Shown here: piece by piece, positions 53,329-60,937 of the stretch
How positions within the stretch are numbered: the stretch's first letter is position 1
Layout of the letters: every line of letters begins with the position of its first letter
Assembly: GCA_964519905.1 (NCBI GenBank)
Contig: CAZFLN010000005.1
Location: 7,510 to 71,509, forward strand
Direction: 5' to 3'
DNA length: 64,000 nucleotides
Origin: CAZFLN01 sp964519905
GTDB taxonomy: Bacteria; Patescibacteriota; Microgenomatia; UBA1400; UBA1396
Notes under the pieces: model-generated
The model's input: the letters and a program-made list of their open reading frames with translations, nothing else
Told to the model about the DNA's origin: nothing
Databases searched by the model: none
Translations under genes and position numbers: made by a program

Positions 53329-54555
53329 ATGTTGGAATCTGTGCGAAAAAGTCTGGGCAAATATTGGTGGTTTCCTGTAGCAGCTGTGTATGTTGTTTGG
53401 CGTATTTGGTTGGCTCTCTGGTCTGTTGTTATTCATCAGGTCTCAAAACCGGCTATGCGCCTGGAGTATTTTGCCCCGTTGGAGTTCCCAACAAATCTTC
53501 CAGATTGGCTGTTGGCTTGGGCAAATTTTGATGGGGCAGTGTTTTTGCGAATTGCGATTGGAGGGTACTCAACAGCAGAACTTCCATTTTTTCCACTCTT
53601 GCCACTGCTGATGCGCTCGTTTGCAGACATAACGGGACATCACGCTGCTCTGGGTGGTCTTCTGCTTTCTTTGTATATCTTCCCACTTGGATTGTGGAGT
53701 GCGGCGCAACTCTGGAAAATGGATGTTGGTCAAAGAAAAATTCCCTTTCTTTGGTTTGTGGCGGTGTTATTGAGTTTTCCAACGGCTCATTATTATGCAG
53801 CGGTGTATCAAGATGCGTTGTTTTTTTCTCTAGCAACAACGACACTTTTGGCGGCACGCAGAAAACAGTGGGTCTTTGCTGTGATTTTTGGAAGTCTGGC
53901 AAGCCTAGCTAGATTGAATGGCCTTGCGCTCTTTTTCTTCTTGCTCGCTGAGTACTGGATGGCGTTGAGTCCTGAAATCAAAGAGAAATGGAGCTTTGCC
54001 ACACTTTTGAGAACGTTCCCGCGGACGCTCAATCCAAAGCATTGGCTGGGAGCCCATCGGTATGTTTGGTTCTTCCTCGCAATTCCGGGAATGCTCGTGG
54101 GGTATCTCACCTGGATACACTGGGCTTTTGGAGATTGGCACCTCTTTTTTAAGGGAGTAGAAGTCTGGCATCGGAGTAAATTTACTTTGCCACCCCAAAC
54201 TGCTTGGCGGTATATCAAGATGTTGGTTCTCACCTTCAGTATGAGTTTGACCTATTTTGTGGTTGTGGCAGAAGCGGCTTTTTCTGCACTGTATGGCTGG
54301 ATACTTGTGCAGCAGTGGGGCAAAATTCGCTGGAGTTACTGGGTCTGGATAGTTGCCTATCTTACTATTCCTGTGGTGACCGGAACTCTGCAAGGAATGC
54401 CAAGATATGGCTTGCATCTTTATCCATTATTTTTCGTGCTAGCGCTGTGGACAGGAAAATGGCCAAATTGGGCGAAGATTGTATACGTGGTGATTGGTCT
54501 AGCACTCCAACTGTGGTTTATGCTGTGGTTTTTACGTGGATACTTTCTTGCGTAG
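53329..54555 (+). CDS. PIG-V-like mannosyltransferase, membrane protein
   Basis: A 408-residue multi-pass protein. WANFDGAVFLRIAIGGYSTAELPFFPLLPLLMR is the loop characteristic of the PIG-V/GPI mannosyltransferase-like group, where WD/FDg...I...GY and FFPlfP are conserved. The family uses dolichol-phosphate-mannose-like donors. Starts 4 bp after the epimerase gene; the Met at 53329 is preferred over the frame inside the epimerase gene. Confidence 0.8.
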   Translation: MLESVRKSLGKYWWFPVAAVYVVWRIWLALWSVVIHQVSKPAMRLEYFAPLEFPTNLPDWLLAWANFDGAVFLRIAIGGYSTAELPFFPLLPLLMRSFADITGHHAALGGLLLSLYIFPLGLWSAAQLWKMDVGQRKIPFLWFVAVLLSFPTAHYYAAVYQDALFFSLATTTLLAARRKQWVFAVIFGSLASLARLNGLALFFFLLAEYWMALSPEIKEKWSFATLLRTFPRTLNPKHWLGAHRYVWFFLAIPGMLVGYLTWIHWAFGDWHLFFKGVEVWHRSKFTLPPQTAWRYIKMLVLTFSMSLTYFVVVAEAAFSALYGWILVQQWGKIRWSYWVWIVAYLTIPVVTGTLQGMPRYGLHLYPLFFVLALWTGKWPNWAKIVYVVIGLALQLWFMLWFLRGYFLA

Positions 54556-54557
54556 CG

Positions 54558-54570
54558 TATAATATCGGCT
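54558..54570 (+). promoter_or_regulatory. -10 box of the acyltransferase gene, near-leaderless
   Basis: Perfect TATAAT at 54558-54563, seven bases, ATG 54571. Confidence 0.75.
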
Positions 54571-55260
54571 ATGTTTGAGAAGTTTACACCATTTCATTAT
54601 CCATTAGCAGTGAGTCGGGTTATTCAACCTCTTGCTCGAAAAATTTTACTTGGTGTGGCCAATTACCAGGTGAAAATCAATCAGGAACTTCCAACTGAGC
54701 CGACGATTTTGGTTGCGTATCCTCATGGTGAGCACGCGAACTCGTTACTGCTTCCTCCCAATGAAGTTGGGTATCTGGCAGCTGCCGATTATTGGTTTCA
54801 AAATGTTTTTTTACGCTGGGCGATTGCAAATGTGGTGGATGTGGTGCCAATTTCTCGTGGGGAACAGTTTTCTCGCGAAGAGTTTGATCGAGAAATTCTT
54901 CACATGAAGCGTTTAATGAAAAGAAACAAGCATTTACTCGTGTATTCTCAAGGATCTCGGTTGGGGCCAGCAGAGTCTGAGAAAGAGTTGCAAGAGCAAT
55001 TAAAGAAAGGCGTTTTACTTATGGGGCGCCTACTCAATGTGTCGAGTATTACTCCAGTTGGTTTTGTGTATCCCCGGGAGTATCAGCCTGCAAAGGGTGG
55101 CGTGAGTGCTTGGAAGCGACTTCGATCTGGCGACAGAAGTCCCGTTCATATAGAAGTTAACATCGGTGATGCGATTCCAGTTCCAGGAGCTCCAAAAGGA
55201 GATCCTGCTGCTATGAAGCGTCTCGCTCAATCTCTCTACGCTTTGGCTCAACCTCGCTGA
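54571..55260 (+). CDS. PlsC-like glycerol-phosphate acyltransferase with altered HX4D motif
   Basis: A 229-residue protein with the four acyltransferase blocks in order. Block 1 reads ILVAYPHGEHANSLLL, where the catalytic Asp of H-x4-D is Asn. Block 2 is VVPISRGEQF, block 3 YSQGSRLGP (FPEGTRS in the family) and block 4 ITPVGF. It would acylate lysophosphatidic acid or a related lipid, or act on a glycolipid of the adjacent cluster. The changed motif makes activity uncertain. Its 3' end overlaps the convergent gene by 13 bp. Confidence 0.72.
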   Translation: MFEKFTPFHYPLAVSRVIQPLARKILLGVANYQVKINQELPTEPTILVAYPHGEHANSLLLPPNEVGYLAAADYWFQNVFLRWAIANVVDVVPISRGEQFSREEFDREILHMKRLMKRNKHLLVYSQGSRLGPAESEKELQEQLKKGVLLMGRLLNVSSITPVGFVYPREYQPAKGGVSAWKRLRSGDRSPVHIEVNIGDAIPVPGAPKGDPAAMKRLAQSLYALAQPR

Positions 55261-55889
55261 GATTGTGCCGAGAGCGACCAAACAAGCAAGAAGAGGGTGA
55301 TTCCAAGGTTTCGAACTTGATATGCTATCGTGTCGATGCGGTCGGCGAGGTTCGGCGTTGTTTCCTGGAAAAGGCCATTCGAGCCGAGCGTAAAGACCCG
55401 AATCTCAAAACCATTGATGTGATAGACCTTCCAAACTTCCCGCTCAGTTTTCACCAGATATGATTTTTGTAAGAGCGGTACGAAAAATCCCTGTTTCGGT
55501 TTGAGTCGTTGTCCAACATACTCTTTTTCCGTACTGAGGAGAGAGGTCATCCCTGGGCGCTCACAGCGCTCTTCTTGGGGAATACTTTCTGGTTCCACTG
55601 TAGATAAAAAAGCGCAGTGGATATTGTTATCATCTGGATCAGATCCTGGTTCTCCAAAGAATGGCNNNNNNNNNNTCATGTCAGTTTGCCCGTCACCATC
55701 AATGTCTGTCTGAGCATGGAGAGACATATCCCAGTCTTCCATGGAGTGATACTCTTGCCATGTACGCGTAACACTTGGATTGTGAGATCGGGAATGAAAG
55801 AAAAATTGGTACGCGATACTTCCAATAAGAAATACCCAAAAAGTGGCAATCAAAATGAGAAAAAAGAGTGCTCGCTTTTCGTGTTTCAT
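55248..55889 (-). CDS. Membrane-anchored protein with calcium-loop-like motif, gap inside
   Basis: About 214 residues, broken by ten N at 55666-55675. An N-terminal membrane helix (FFLILIATFWVFLIGSIAYQFFF) is followed by an outer domain with TDIDGDGQTDM, the D-x-D-G-D-G-x-x-D pattern of calcium-binding repeats seen on surface proteins. After the gap PFFGEPGSDPDDNN continues, and the C-terminus has another hydrophobic stretch. The frame is open across the gap but its true length is unknown. Second gene of a minus-strand pair; family not recognised. Confidence 0.6.
   Translation of the reverse strand: MKHEKRALFFLILIATFWVFLIGSIAYQFFFHSRSHNPSVTRTWQEYHSMEDWDMSLHAQTDIDGDGQTDMXXXXPFFGEPGSDPDDNNIHCAFLSTVEPESIPQEERCERPGMTSLLSTEKEYVGQRLKPKQGFFVPLLQKSYLVKTEREVWKVYHINGFEIRVFTLGSNGLFQETTPNLADRIDTIAYQVRNLGITLFLLVWSLSAQSQRG
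55666..55675. other. Scaffold gap (10 N)
   Basis: Inside the minus-strand membrane-anchored gene, just after its calcium-loop-like motif. Confidence 0.95.
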
Positions 55890-55895
55890 ATCTCT

Positions 55896-56537
55896 CTAGT
55901 CTCCATGTAGGTACACTACAGCGCCACCTGTTACTTCTCTCTGTATTATTACAGGAAAGATGAGTTCTGTCTCAGCCGGGAAGTCTTGAAAGTATCGTCG
56001 GGGAGGTAAAAGCCAGCCTATGACTGGAATATGCGGAACAAAGTCATCCCCACCACAGCAGGTATACTGTGGGAAAGCAAAGGTTTCTTTTTGTCCAAGC
56101 AGAATCTGTGCACCGTATTTTTCTTGTGGGGTATTTATAATTTTCTGTGTATATGTTCCGTCTTGATAGAGTTTTTCGAGTGTGTTTTCGTCAAGCAATC
56201 GAACAAAGTACACGGGTAAGCGCTGTTCTGGTTGAGCGTGTTGTCTAGGATACTGGTATGACAAAGCCTCGTGTAGAGTCTGGTCAAGCTGCATGCGGAT
56301 ATGAGGCTTGCAGGCTTCTGAATTTTCTTGCTCAAAGCAACTGTGAGCACTTGGGAAAATTTCTGTAAAGACGGTTTGAAACGCTTCGTTGTTTTCGGTA
56401 AGTAACTCAGATCGAGAGGCAATGACACGACGCAGTAACTGATCATTTTGGGAGATCATCCGGAAAGAGATGCCAAAGAACGTTAATAAGAGAAGAAGAA
56501 CCAAAACAAAAAACACATTGATGTGATTTTTTGACAT
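55896..56537 (-). CDS. Hypothetical membrane-anchored protein, 213 residues
   Basis: One N-terminal membrane helix (VFFVLVLLLLLTFFGISF) and an outer domain with four Cys, including a CCGGDD motif (TCCGGDDFVPHIPVIGWLLPP). No family recognised. It lies 6 bp upstream of the calcium-loop gene on the same strand, so they probably form an operon. A TATGCT on its strand lies eight bases before the ATG. Confidence 0.6.
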   Translation of the reverse strand: MSKNHINVFFVLVLLLLLTFFGISFRMISQNDQLLRRVIASRSELLTENNEAFQTVFTEIFPSAHSCFEQENSEACKPHIRMQLDQTLHEALSYQYPRQHAQPEQRLPVYFVRLLDENTLEKLYQDGTYTQKIINTPQEKYGAQILLGQKETFAFPQYTCCGGDDFVPHIPVIGWLLPPRRYFQDFPAETELIFPVIIQREVTGGAVVYLHGD

Positions 56538-56618
56538 GCTTGTTGAGCATATATAAAAAAATGAATTTCGTCAAAATTCAGGTTCAATTTGTGTATGTTA
56601 TTTTCTCTGAAAATTAAG

Positions 56619-57428
56619 TTATTCTTCGAGTAGTTTTCGTAAATACAGTTCCTTGTTTGACAGAAAGTCTCGCAAAATACGAACGTGATCTGTTTGATCG
56701 TAATCGATTTTTTTAACTGGAGTTGTATTAAAGTCGAGAATAGTCGATCCTGGATAGGACATAACAATCGGTGAGTGAGTCACAATAATAAATTGACAAT
56801 TTTGTTTTACTGCCTCATCAATTATCTTGAGGAGTGACATTTGTCGAGTTGGCGACAAAGGGGTTTCTGGTTCGTCGAGTAAGTACAGTCCATTAGGTTT
56901 GATTCTACTTTGAAACAATTGTAAAAAACTTTCTCCATGAGAAGCCGCGTCAAGCTCCACACCATATCTTTGCGTGAGTCGATCAATTTGACCCTGAATT
57001 GCAGCAATGGCCAGAGTTTTTCCGTACCCATCTGTTAGCTCTGAGTCCAGGCGGTAAATTTCTTGTCCTAATTCTGTTCTCAAGCTATTCAATCTTTTTG
57101 TAAAGCCAAAAAAATCTTCTGCTCTCAGAAAAAAACCTTTACTATTTTTCACAGACCAACTCAGTTTTAGAAATTTTGATAACTCAGTCGCATGCTTCAA
57201 TGTTTCATCTTGATTGAGATTTCTACTTCCAACTATTGGCAAATTACAGGAAGCTGCAATGCCTTCTAAAAGCGTTGATTTCCCCGAGCCATTTTCTCCG
57301 ACGAAAAAAGTAACTGGAGTATCAAAAGTAATCTCTCCGAGTGATTTGATACCATTTGTTGAGAAAGGAAAGAGATTTTCCTTTTCTTTCGGAATTGTAA
57401 GTGTACTAACTTTTTTGAGTGAGATCAT
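56619..57428 (-). CDS. AAA/ABC-type ATPase, 269 residues
   Basis: A small ATPase of the AAA_21/23 group. Walker A is FFVGENGSGKSTLLEGIA. The signature-like segment ASHGESFLQLFQSR and Walker B GLYLLDEPETPLSP follow, then the His switch in IIVTHSPIVM. Such proteins often serve in phage defence or unknown housekeeping roles. It starts 39 bp after tRNA-Gly on the same strand, with no promoter obvious between, and may be co-transcribed. No partner nuclease is adjacent, so a defence role is not supported. Confidence 0.8.
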   Translation of the reverse strand: MISLKKVSTLTIPKEKENLFPFSTNGIKSLGEITFDTPVTFFVGENGSGKSTLLEGIAASCNLPIVGSRNLNQDETLKHATELSKFLKLSWSVKNSKGFFLRAEDFFGFTKRLNSLRTELGQEIYRLDSELTDGYGKTLAIAAIQGQIDRLTQRYGVELDAASHGESFLQLFQSRIKPNGLYLLDEPETPLSPTRQMSLLKIIDEAVKQNCQFIIVTHSPIVMSYPGSTILDFNTTPVKKIDYDQTDHVRILRDFLSNKELYLRKLLEE

Positions 57429-57467
57429 AACTTTTGGCTGTAAAAAGAAAGTGCCACAAGAATTATT

Positions 57468-57542
57468 TGGAGCGGGAGACGGGGCTCGAACCCGCGACCT
57501 TCTGCTTGGAAGGCAGACGCTCTACCATTGAGCTACTCCCGC
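57468..57542 (-). tRNA. tRNA-Gly (anticodon TCC), CCA encoded
   Basis: On the minus strand: acceptor GCGGGAG/CTCCCGC, anticodon stem TCTGC/GCAGA around the loop CTTCCAA, T-loop TTCGAGC, and TCCA end. Complete cloverleaf. Confidence 0.95.
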
Positions 57543-57552
57543 GATTCAGAAA

Positions 57553-58971
57553 TTATAACATGTCGTCGCTGATGCTGGCAGGGGTGGTTTCTCGTTTCCA
57601 TTCCTCCCAACTCAGCCCGCGAAGACTTGTTTCAGCGTCCAGAGTGTATCCATTTGACTGAAGTATGTTTCTTGAATCTACCCCATGAATTTCAACCGAG
57701 TATGGCAGTACAATCAAGATGTCTGGACTTTCGTTGGAAACTTCTCGAATGTCGATGATTTCTTGCTCTGGGAAATAATACAAAAGTGGATCGCTTGAGC
57801 TCAGAATCATGGCCACGGGAAGTTTTGTTTCACTTACTTGAACGGCCAATTCTTTCCAATTTTCTCTATAAAACTGTGAGACCAAAACAGTAGCTAAACT
57901 CCAGCTCAAGAAGCCAACCAAAAGTATTTTTTTCCACCAACTCGATGATATTTGACCAAGAGCGAGCGCAACAAAAATAACAAGAAACAAAAATCGGAAG
58001 TACTGCAAAAGCGGCGTAAAGAGCGAAAATACCAAGCCCAAACCTACTGGAACAATCAGAAAAATTCCGATCCATGGTTGCTTTCGCAATCCAAGAAATA
58101 TCGAGAAAATTGACACCGCCGTCCAGCCGCCAGCAAGCAGAAAATACAAAAATTTGGGCTCAAAGGAGAGTCGACCACTTAAGAGTTTGATTGGGATTAA
58201 CAAGAGATTCTTAAAAGAGGCGGTTCCCAAGACTTGCGTCCAGTTGGGAACCAGCGAACGAGCTGTTTGAGAAAAAATGAGTTGCTGCCAGAAAAGTGGA
58301 AAGATCAGTACAAGACCCAGTCCTCCCGCAGCAATGGAAGCAAACAAAATTTTCCATTCTCTTCTCCAGAGTAAAAATACTGCTAAGGCACCGAGATAGA
58401 ACACTACTCCGTAAAAAGTCCAAAGTCCAAGCATAATGGTGCTGATAAACCCAAACCAATCTCTTTTTTGCGTTGAAGGCAAGAGCAATCTTTGTAAGAA
58501 GAAGATGTTCGCTGCCACAAACAGAGTCAAAAGTGAGTACATCCGTGCCTCTTGTGAGAAGTACACAACGAGTGGATTAAAAAGAAAAAAAGCCGCACTC
58601 CACCAGGCTATAGCAGCAGAAGAGCGAATTTTGACAGTGAAATAAATACACCATCCAGCCAAAAGAGAAGCGAGTACTGAAGGGAATCGAAGGGCGATTT
58701 CGCTGGTGCCAAAGATGTGGCTCCATGCTTGGAGCAAGAGATAGTGCAACGGCGGATGAAAATCGTTTGGCGAAAAAATCCTCATAAGTTCGAAGGGTGA
58801 AAAATTCTGGATTACTCGGGCCGTGATCGCTTCGTCGAGCCACAATGATTGATTCAATGCGATCAGCCGAATGGCGAGTGCTCCGACAAAGAGAAAAAAC
58901 ACATGCGTCCGATGCTGACGCAGGAGTGAAAGAATCGAAATGAGCGGTTTAGCTGCGATCAAAGAACTCAC
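57553..58971 (-). CDS. GT-C membrane glycosyltransferase (ArnT-like)
   Basis: About 472 residues with many helices. ALNQSLWLDEAITARVIQNFSP carries the Asp-Glu pair, and DFHPPLHYLLLQAWSHIFGTSEIALRFPSVLASLLAG is the best ArnT/PMT_2-type match in the window. The C-terminal ~80 residues are soluble. The frame extends upstream into thyX; I place the start at GTG 58971 (reverse), 23 bp inside thyX, with TTG 58962 as alternative. The first 40 residues of the longer frame are antisense-like and not membrane-protein text. It ends 10 bp before tRNA-Gly. Confidence 0.8.
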   Translation of the reverse strand: MSSLIAAKPLISILSLLRQHRTHVFFLFVGALAIRLIALNQSLWLDEAITARVIQNFSPFELMRIFSPNDFHPPLHYLLLQAWSHIFGTSEIALRFPSVLASLLAGWCIYFTVKIRSSAAIAWWSAAFFLFNPLVVYFSQEARMYSLLTLFVAANIFFLQRLLLPSTQKRDWFGFISTIMLGLWTFYGVVFYLGALAVFLLWRREWKILFASIAAGGLGLVLIFPLFWQQLIFSQTARSLVPNWTQVLGTASFKNLLLIPIKLLSGRLSFEPKFLYFLLAGGWTAVSIFSIFLGLRKQPWIGIFLIVPVGLGLVFSLFTPLLQYFRFLFLVIFVALALGQISSSWWKKILLVGFLSWSLATVLVSQFYRENWKELAVQVSETKLPVAMILSSSDPLLYYFPEQEIIDIREVSNESPDILIVLPYSVEIHGVDSRNILQSNGYTLDAETSLRGLSWEEWKRETTPASISDDML

Positions 58972-60721
58972 TTCTGCTGCTTGGATCTGGTTTCTTATTG
59001 GTTGAAAAAGCGAGAGCTCCCAGAAGCGGATCTGATTTGGCTGCGACTTTGGCAATATCGTAGGCCAACAAGCGGTAGTTAATGTGTCCACCAGGGCGAA
59101 CTCGCAGTTGAGTCATGTACGACAATTCTTTCGGACCACCAGACAAGAAGTACCGAATTCGCTGAGCATTTGGAATCAAGGAGCGCAGAAAATGTGGTGA
59201 TGTCCCCTGCGGAAGCTCGGCTGCCAAAGATTCAAGTTCTAGGTAATAGGACTCAAGGGTTTCGGCGAATTGCTTTTTGAGATCGTGGAGTTCTGGGATG
59301 TCCAGGTAGGCAGGAGTGATAAATCCGTCGGTCAGGAGTTCCTGCGTTGTATCGGACTCCAGCCAAGGTGAAAAGCGTCCCCAGGCACGGTGGCGATTGA
59401 AGTCAATTGCTTCACTGATCGTCATGTGTACTTGCAGCGTGAGACCTGGAGCGTGGCTCCAGTGTGGTAAGTGGTTGTGATGAGTGAAGTCGGCCAGCAA
59501 GATTGTGCTGATTTCTTTGCGTTTCCGGGCGGAAAGCTTGGTTTCCCACTGCGCAAATGCTTCCCAAGTGAGTTTTGGCTTGAGGCACAGAAGCGCAAAA
59601 AAGAGATATTTTTGTGTTGTCGTAGCGGAATCTGGCAGCGCTTCTACTTGCTGTTTGTGATGTTTTCGAGATTCAGCCGTTGGGGTAGCATCCAGGAGAT
59701 CAGCTGCTGTTTTTTTGAGCTTGGCGAGCACATTGGCAGTCCGGAGATCCGGTTGGGTGTAGCGGATTAAATCTGGGGCCTCTGGTTGGTAGCCCAAGAT
59801 TTCAGCCTCTTCTTTTGGTGGGGCGAACAGGACTTCAAGTTGCTCCCCAAGGCAAATGGCTTCGGGGGAAGCGTCACTTTTAAGCCATTGGATGAGTCGT
59901 GCCCATTCTCGACTGGAACAAATATAGGCGGCGCTGGTGCGAGCACCCAGTGGTAAAAAAGCACGAACCGTATCAAAGACACGTGCCTGGAGGGCTGATG
60001 CATGTGATTTTTTCTCTGTCTCAGGTTGAAAGTGCTCAGAGAAACGCGCGGTGACTTTGGGTAAGAACTCGGTGTATGACCGAATGGCTTTTTTGTAGAG
60101 TTCGTCTGCGCGCTGGGCCAGAGTAGCTTTTTCAGCGCTGGAGAGTGAATCTGGTAAGAGTTGTTGCCACTCTGGCCCAGCGCTCGTGGAAAAATCCTGA
60201 TAGCGGCTGGAGCGTTCTTGACCACTCCCCACACTGCTGGCACAGAAAAAGTGCATCAGAAGATGTCGCGGGATTTGCTCGACATAGGCAAAAAGCATTG
60301 CCATGTCACCCACACTCGCATGCCCGTAATTCACAAAAATGTTAGCCAGTTTTTCCTGGGCGGATTTTTTTCCATCTTTCGTGTCGTGTATTTCCGCGAA
60401 CAACTGTTCTGCTGTGAGTGCCGATCGAGAGTAGCGCGCACCAGCAAAGGCCATGATGGCTGGAACTTGTTTTTCCGGATCTGCCAAAGCGGTTCGAACC
60501 GTAAATCCAGTACGCGAATCATGTAGCCCGACTACCTGGAGCCCAGTTTGATCAATATCAGAAAGCGAGAACGTGAAGTGCTGTGGGAGTGAACTATTTG
60601 AGTTTTGAGGCTGCTTTGTTTGTGAGTCTGCGGTGGTTGGTGTGATTGGATCTGAAGGAATTGAAGTATTTTGAGCAGTTCGAGAAAATTTTTGCGCGGA
60701 AAAAAGAAGGGTGCCTGCCAT
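58949..60721 (-). CDS. Tandem ThyX-like protein (flavin-dependent thymidylate synthase family)
   Basis: A 590-residue protein holding two ThyX-type halves. The first (about residues 55-290) has IFVNYGHASVGDMAMLFAYVEQIPRHLLMHFF...SGQERSSRYQDF, matching GH.S...H and a diverged RHR-x7-S region. LPLGARTSAAYICSSREWARLI follows. The second (about 420-575) has TISEAIDFNRHRAWGRFSPW, a clearer RHR motif, and LSYMTQLRVRPGGHINYR. ThyX makes dTMP with FAD and methylene-tetrahydrofolate as a homotetramer of ~230-residue chains, so a fused pair is unusual. Activity should be treated as likely but unproven. ATG 60721 is chosen; the seven extra residues upstream are unneeded. Confidence 0.75.
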   Translation of the reverse strand: MAGTLLFSAQKFSRTAQNTSIPSDPITPTTADSQTKQPQNSNSSLPQHFTFSLSDIDQTGLQVVGLHDSRTGFTVRTALADPEKQVPAIMAFAGARYSRSALTAEQLFAEIHDTKDGKKSAQEKLANIFVNYGHASVGDMAMLFAYVEQIPRHLLMHFFCASSVGSGQERSSRYQDFSTSAGPEWQQLLPDSLSSAEKATLAQRADELYKKAIRSYTEFLPKVTARFSEHFQPETEKKSHASALQARVFDTVRAFLPLGARTSAAYICSSREWARLIQWLKSDASPEAICLGEQLEVLFAPPKEEAEILGYQPEAPDLIRYTQPDLRTANVLAKLKKTAADLLDATPTAESRKHHKQQVEALPDSATTTQKYLFFALLCLKPKLTWEAFAQWETKLSARKRKEISTILLADFTHHNHLPHWSHAPGLTLQVHMTISEAIDFNRHRAWGRFSPWLESDTTQELLTDGFITPAYLDIPELHDLKKQFAETLESYYLELESLAAELPQGTSPHFLRSLIPNAQRIRYFLSGGPKELSYMTQLRVRPGGHINYRLLAYDIAKVAAKSDPLLGALAFSTNKKPDPSSRSEFFDRS

Positions 60722-60757
60722 ACGGAAAACAGCGTAGCACACTTGGGCATTCAGGTG

Positions 60758-60918
60758 AAGGACTCTCCTTTAGGCCTATAACTCGCTTGAGGAAAATAGT
60801 AAAATGAAGAATCATTTTTGTCAAAAAAACCGTATTTCCGCTCTACAATTTTTGTTATTCTAGAGAAGATTTGGCTATTTTCCGTAACAAATTACTATAG
60901 GCCTAAAGGAGAGTCCTT
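60758..60918. repeat. Palindromic repeat element copy 2 (161 bp)
   Basis: The outer arms (60758-60780 and 60896-60918) are perfect 23-bp inverted repeats, identical to those of copy 1. Nested inside is a 9-bp inverted repeat, GGAAAATAG (60791-60799) with CTATTTTCC (60875-60883). The rest of the interior differs from copy 1 in sequence and length, while the nesting is the same. It separates thyX from the 918-residue gene and ends 19 bp before that gene's ATG. No obvious target duplication. Confidence 0.9.
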
Positions 60919-60937
60919 ATGATATGCTAGATCCATC

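Noticed and set aside
53453..54417. Overlapping minus-strand frames inside the PIG-V-like gene
   Set aside because: Basic, Pro/His-rich shadow frames opposite hydrophobic codons, typical of antisense to membrane proteins.
56619..57542. AAA ATPase plus tRNA-Gly as a tRNA-targeting defence system
   Set aside because: No nuclease or toxin partner lies next to the ATPase, and the tRNA is an ordinary complete gene.
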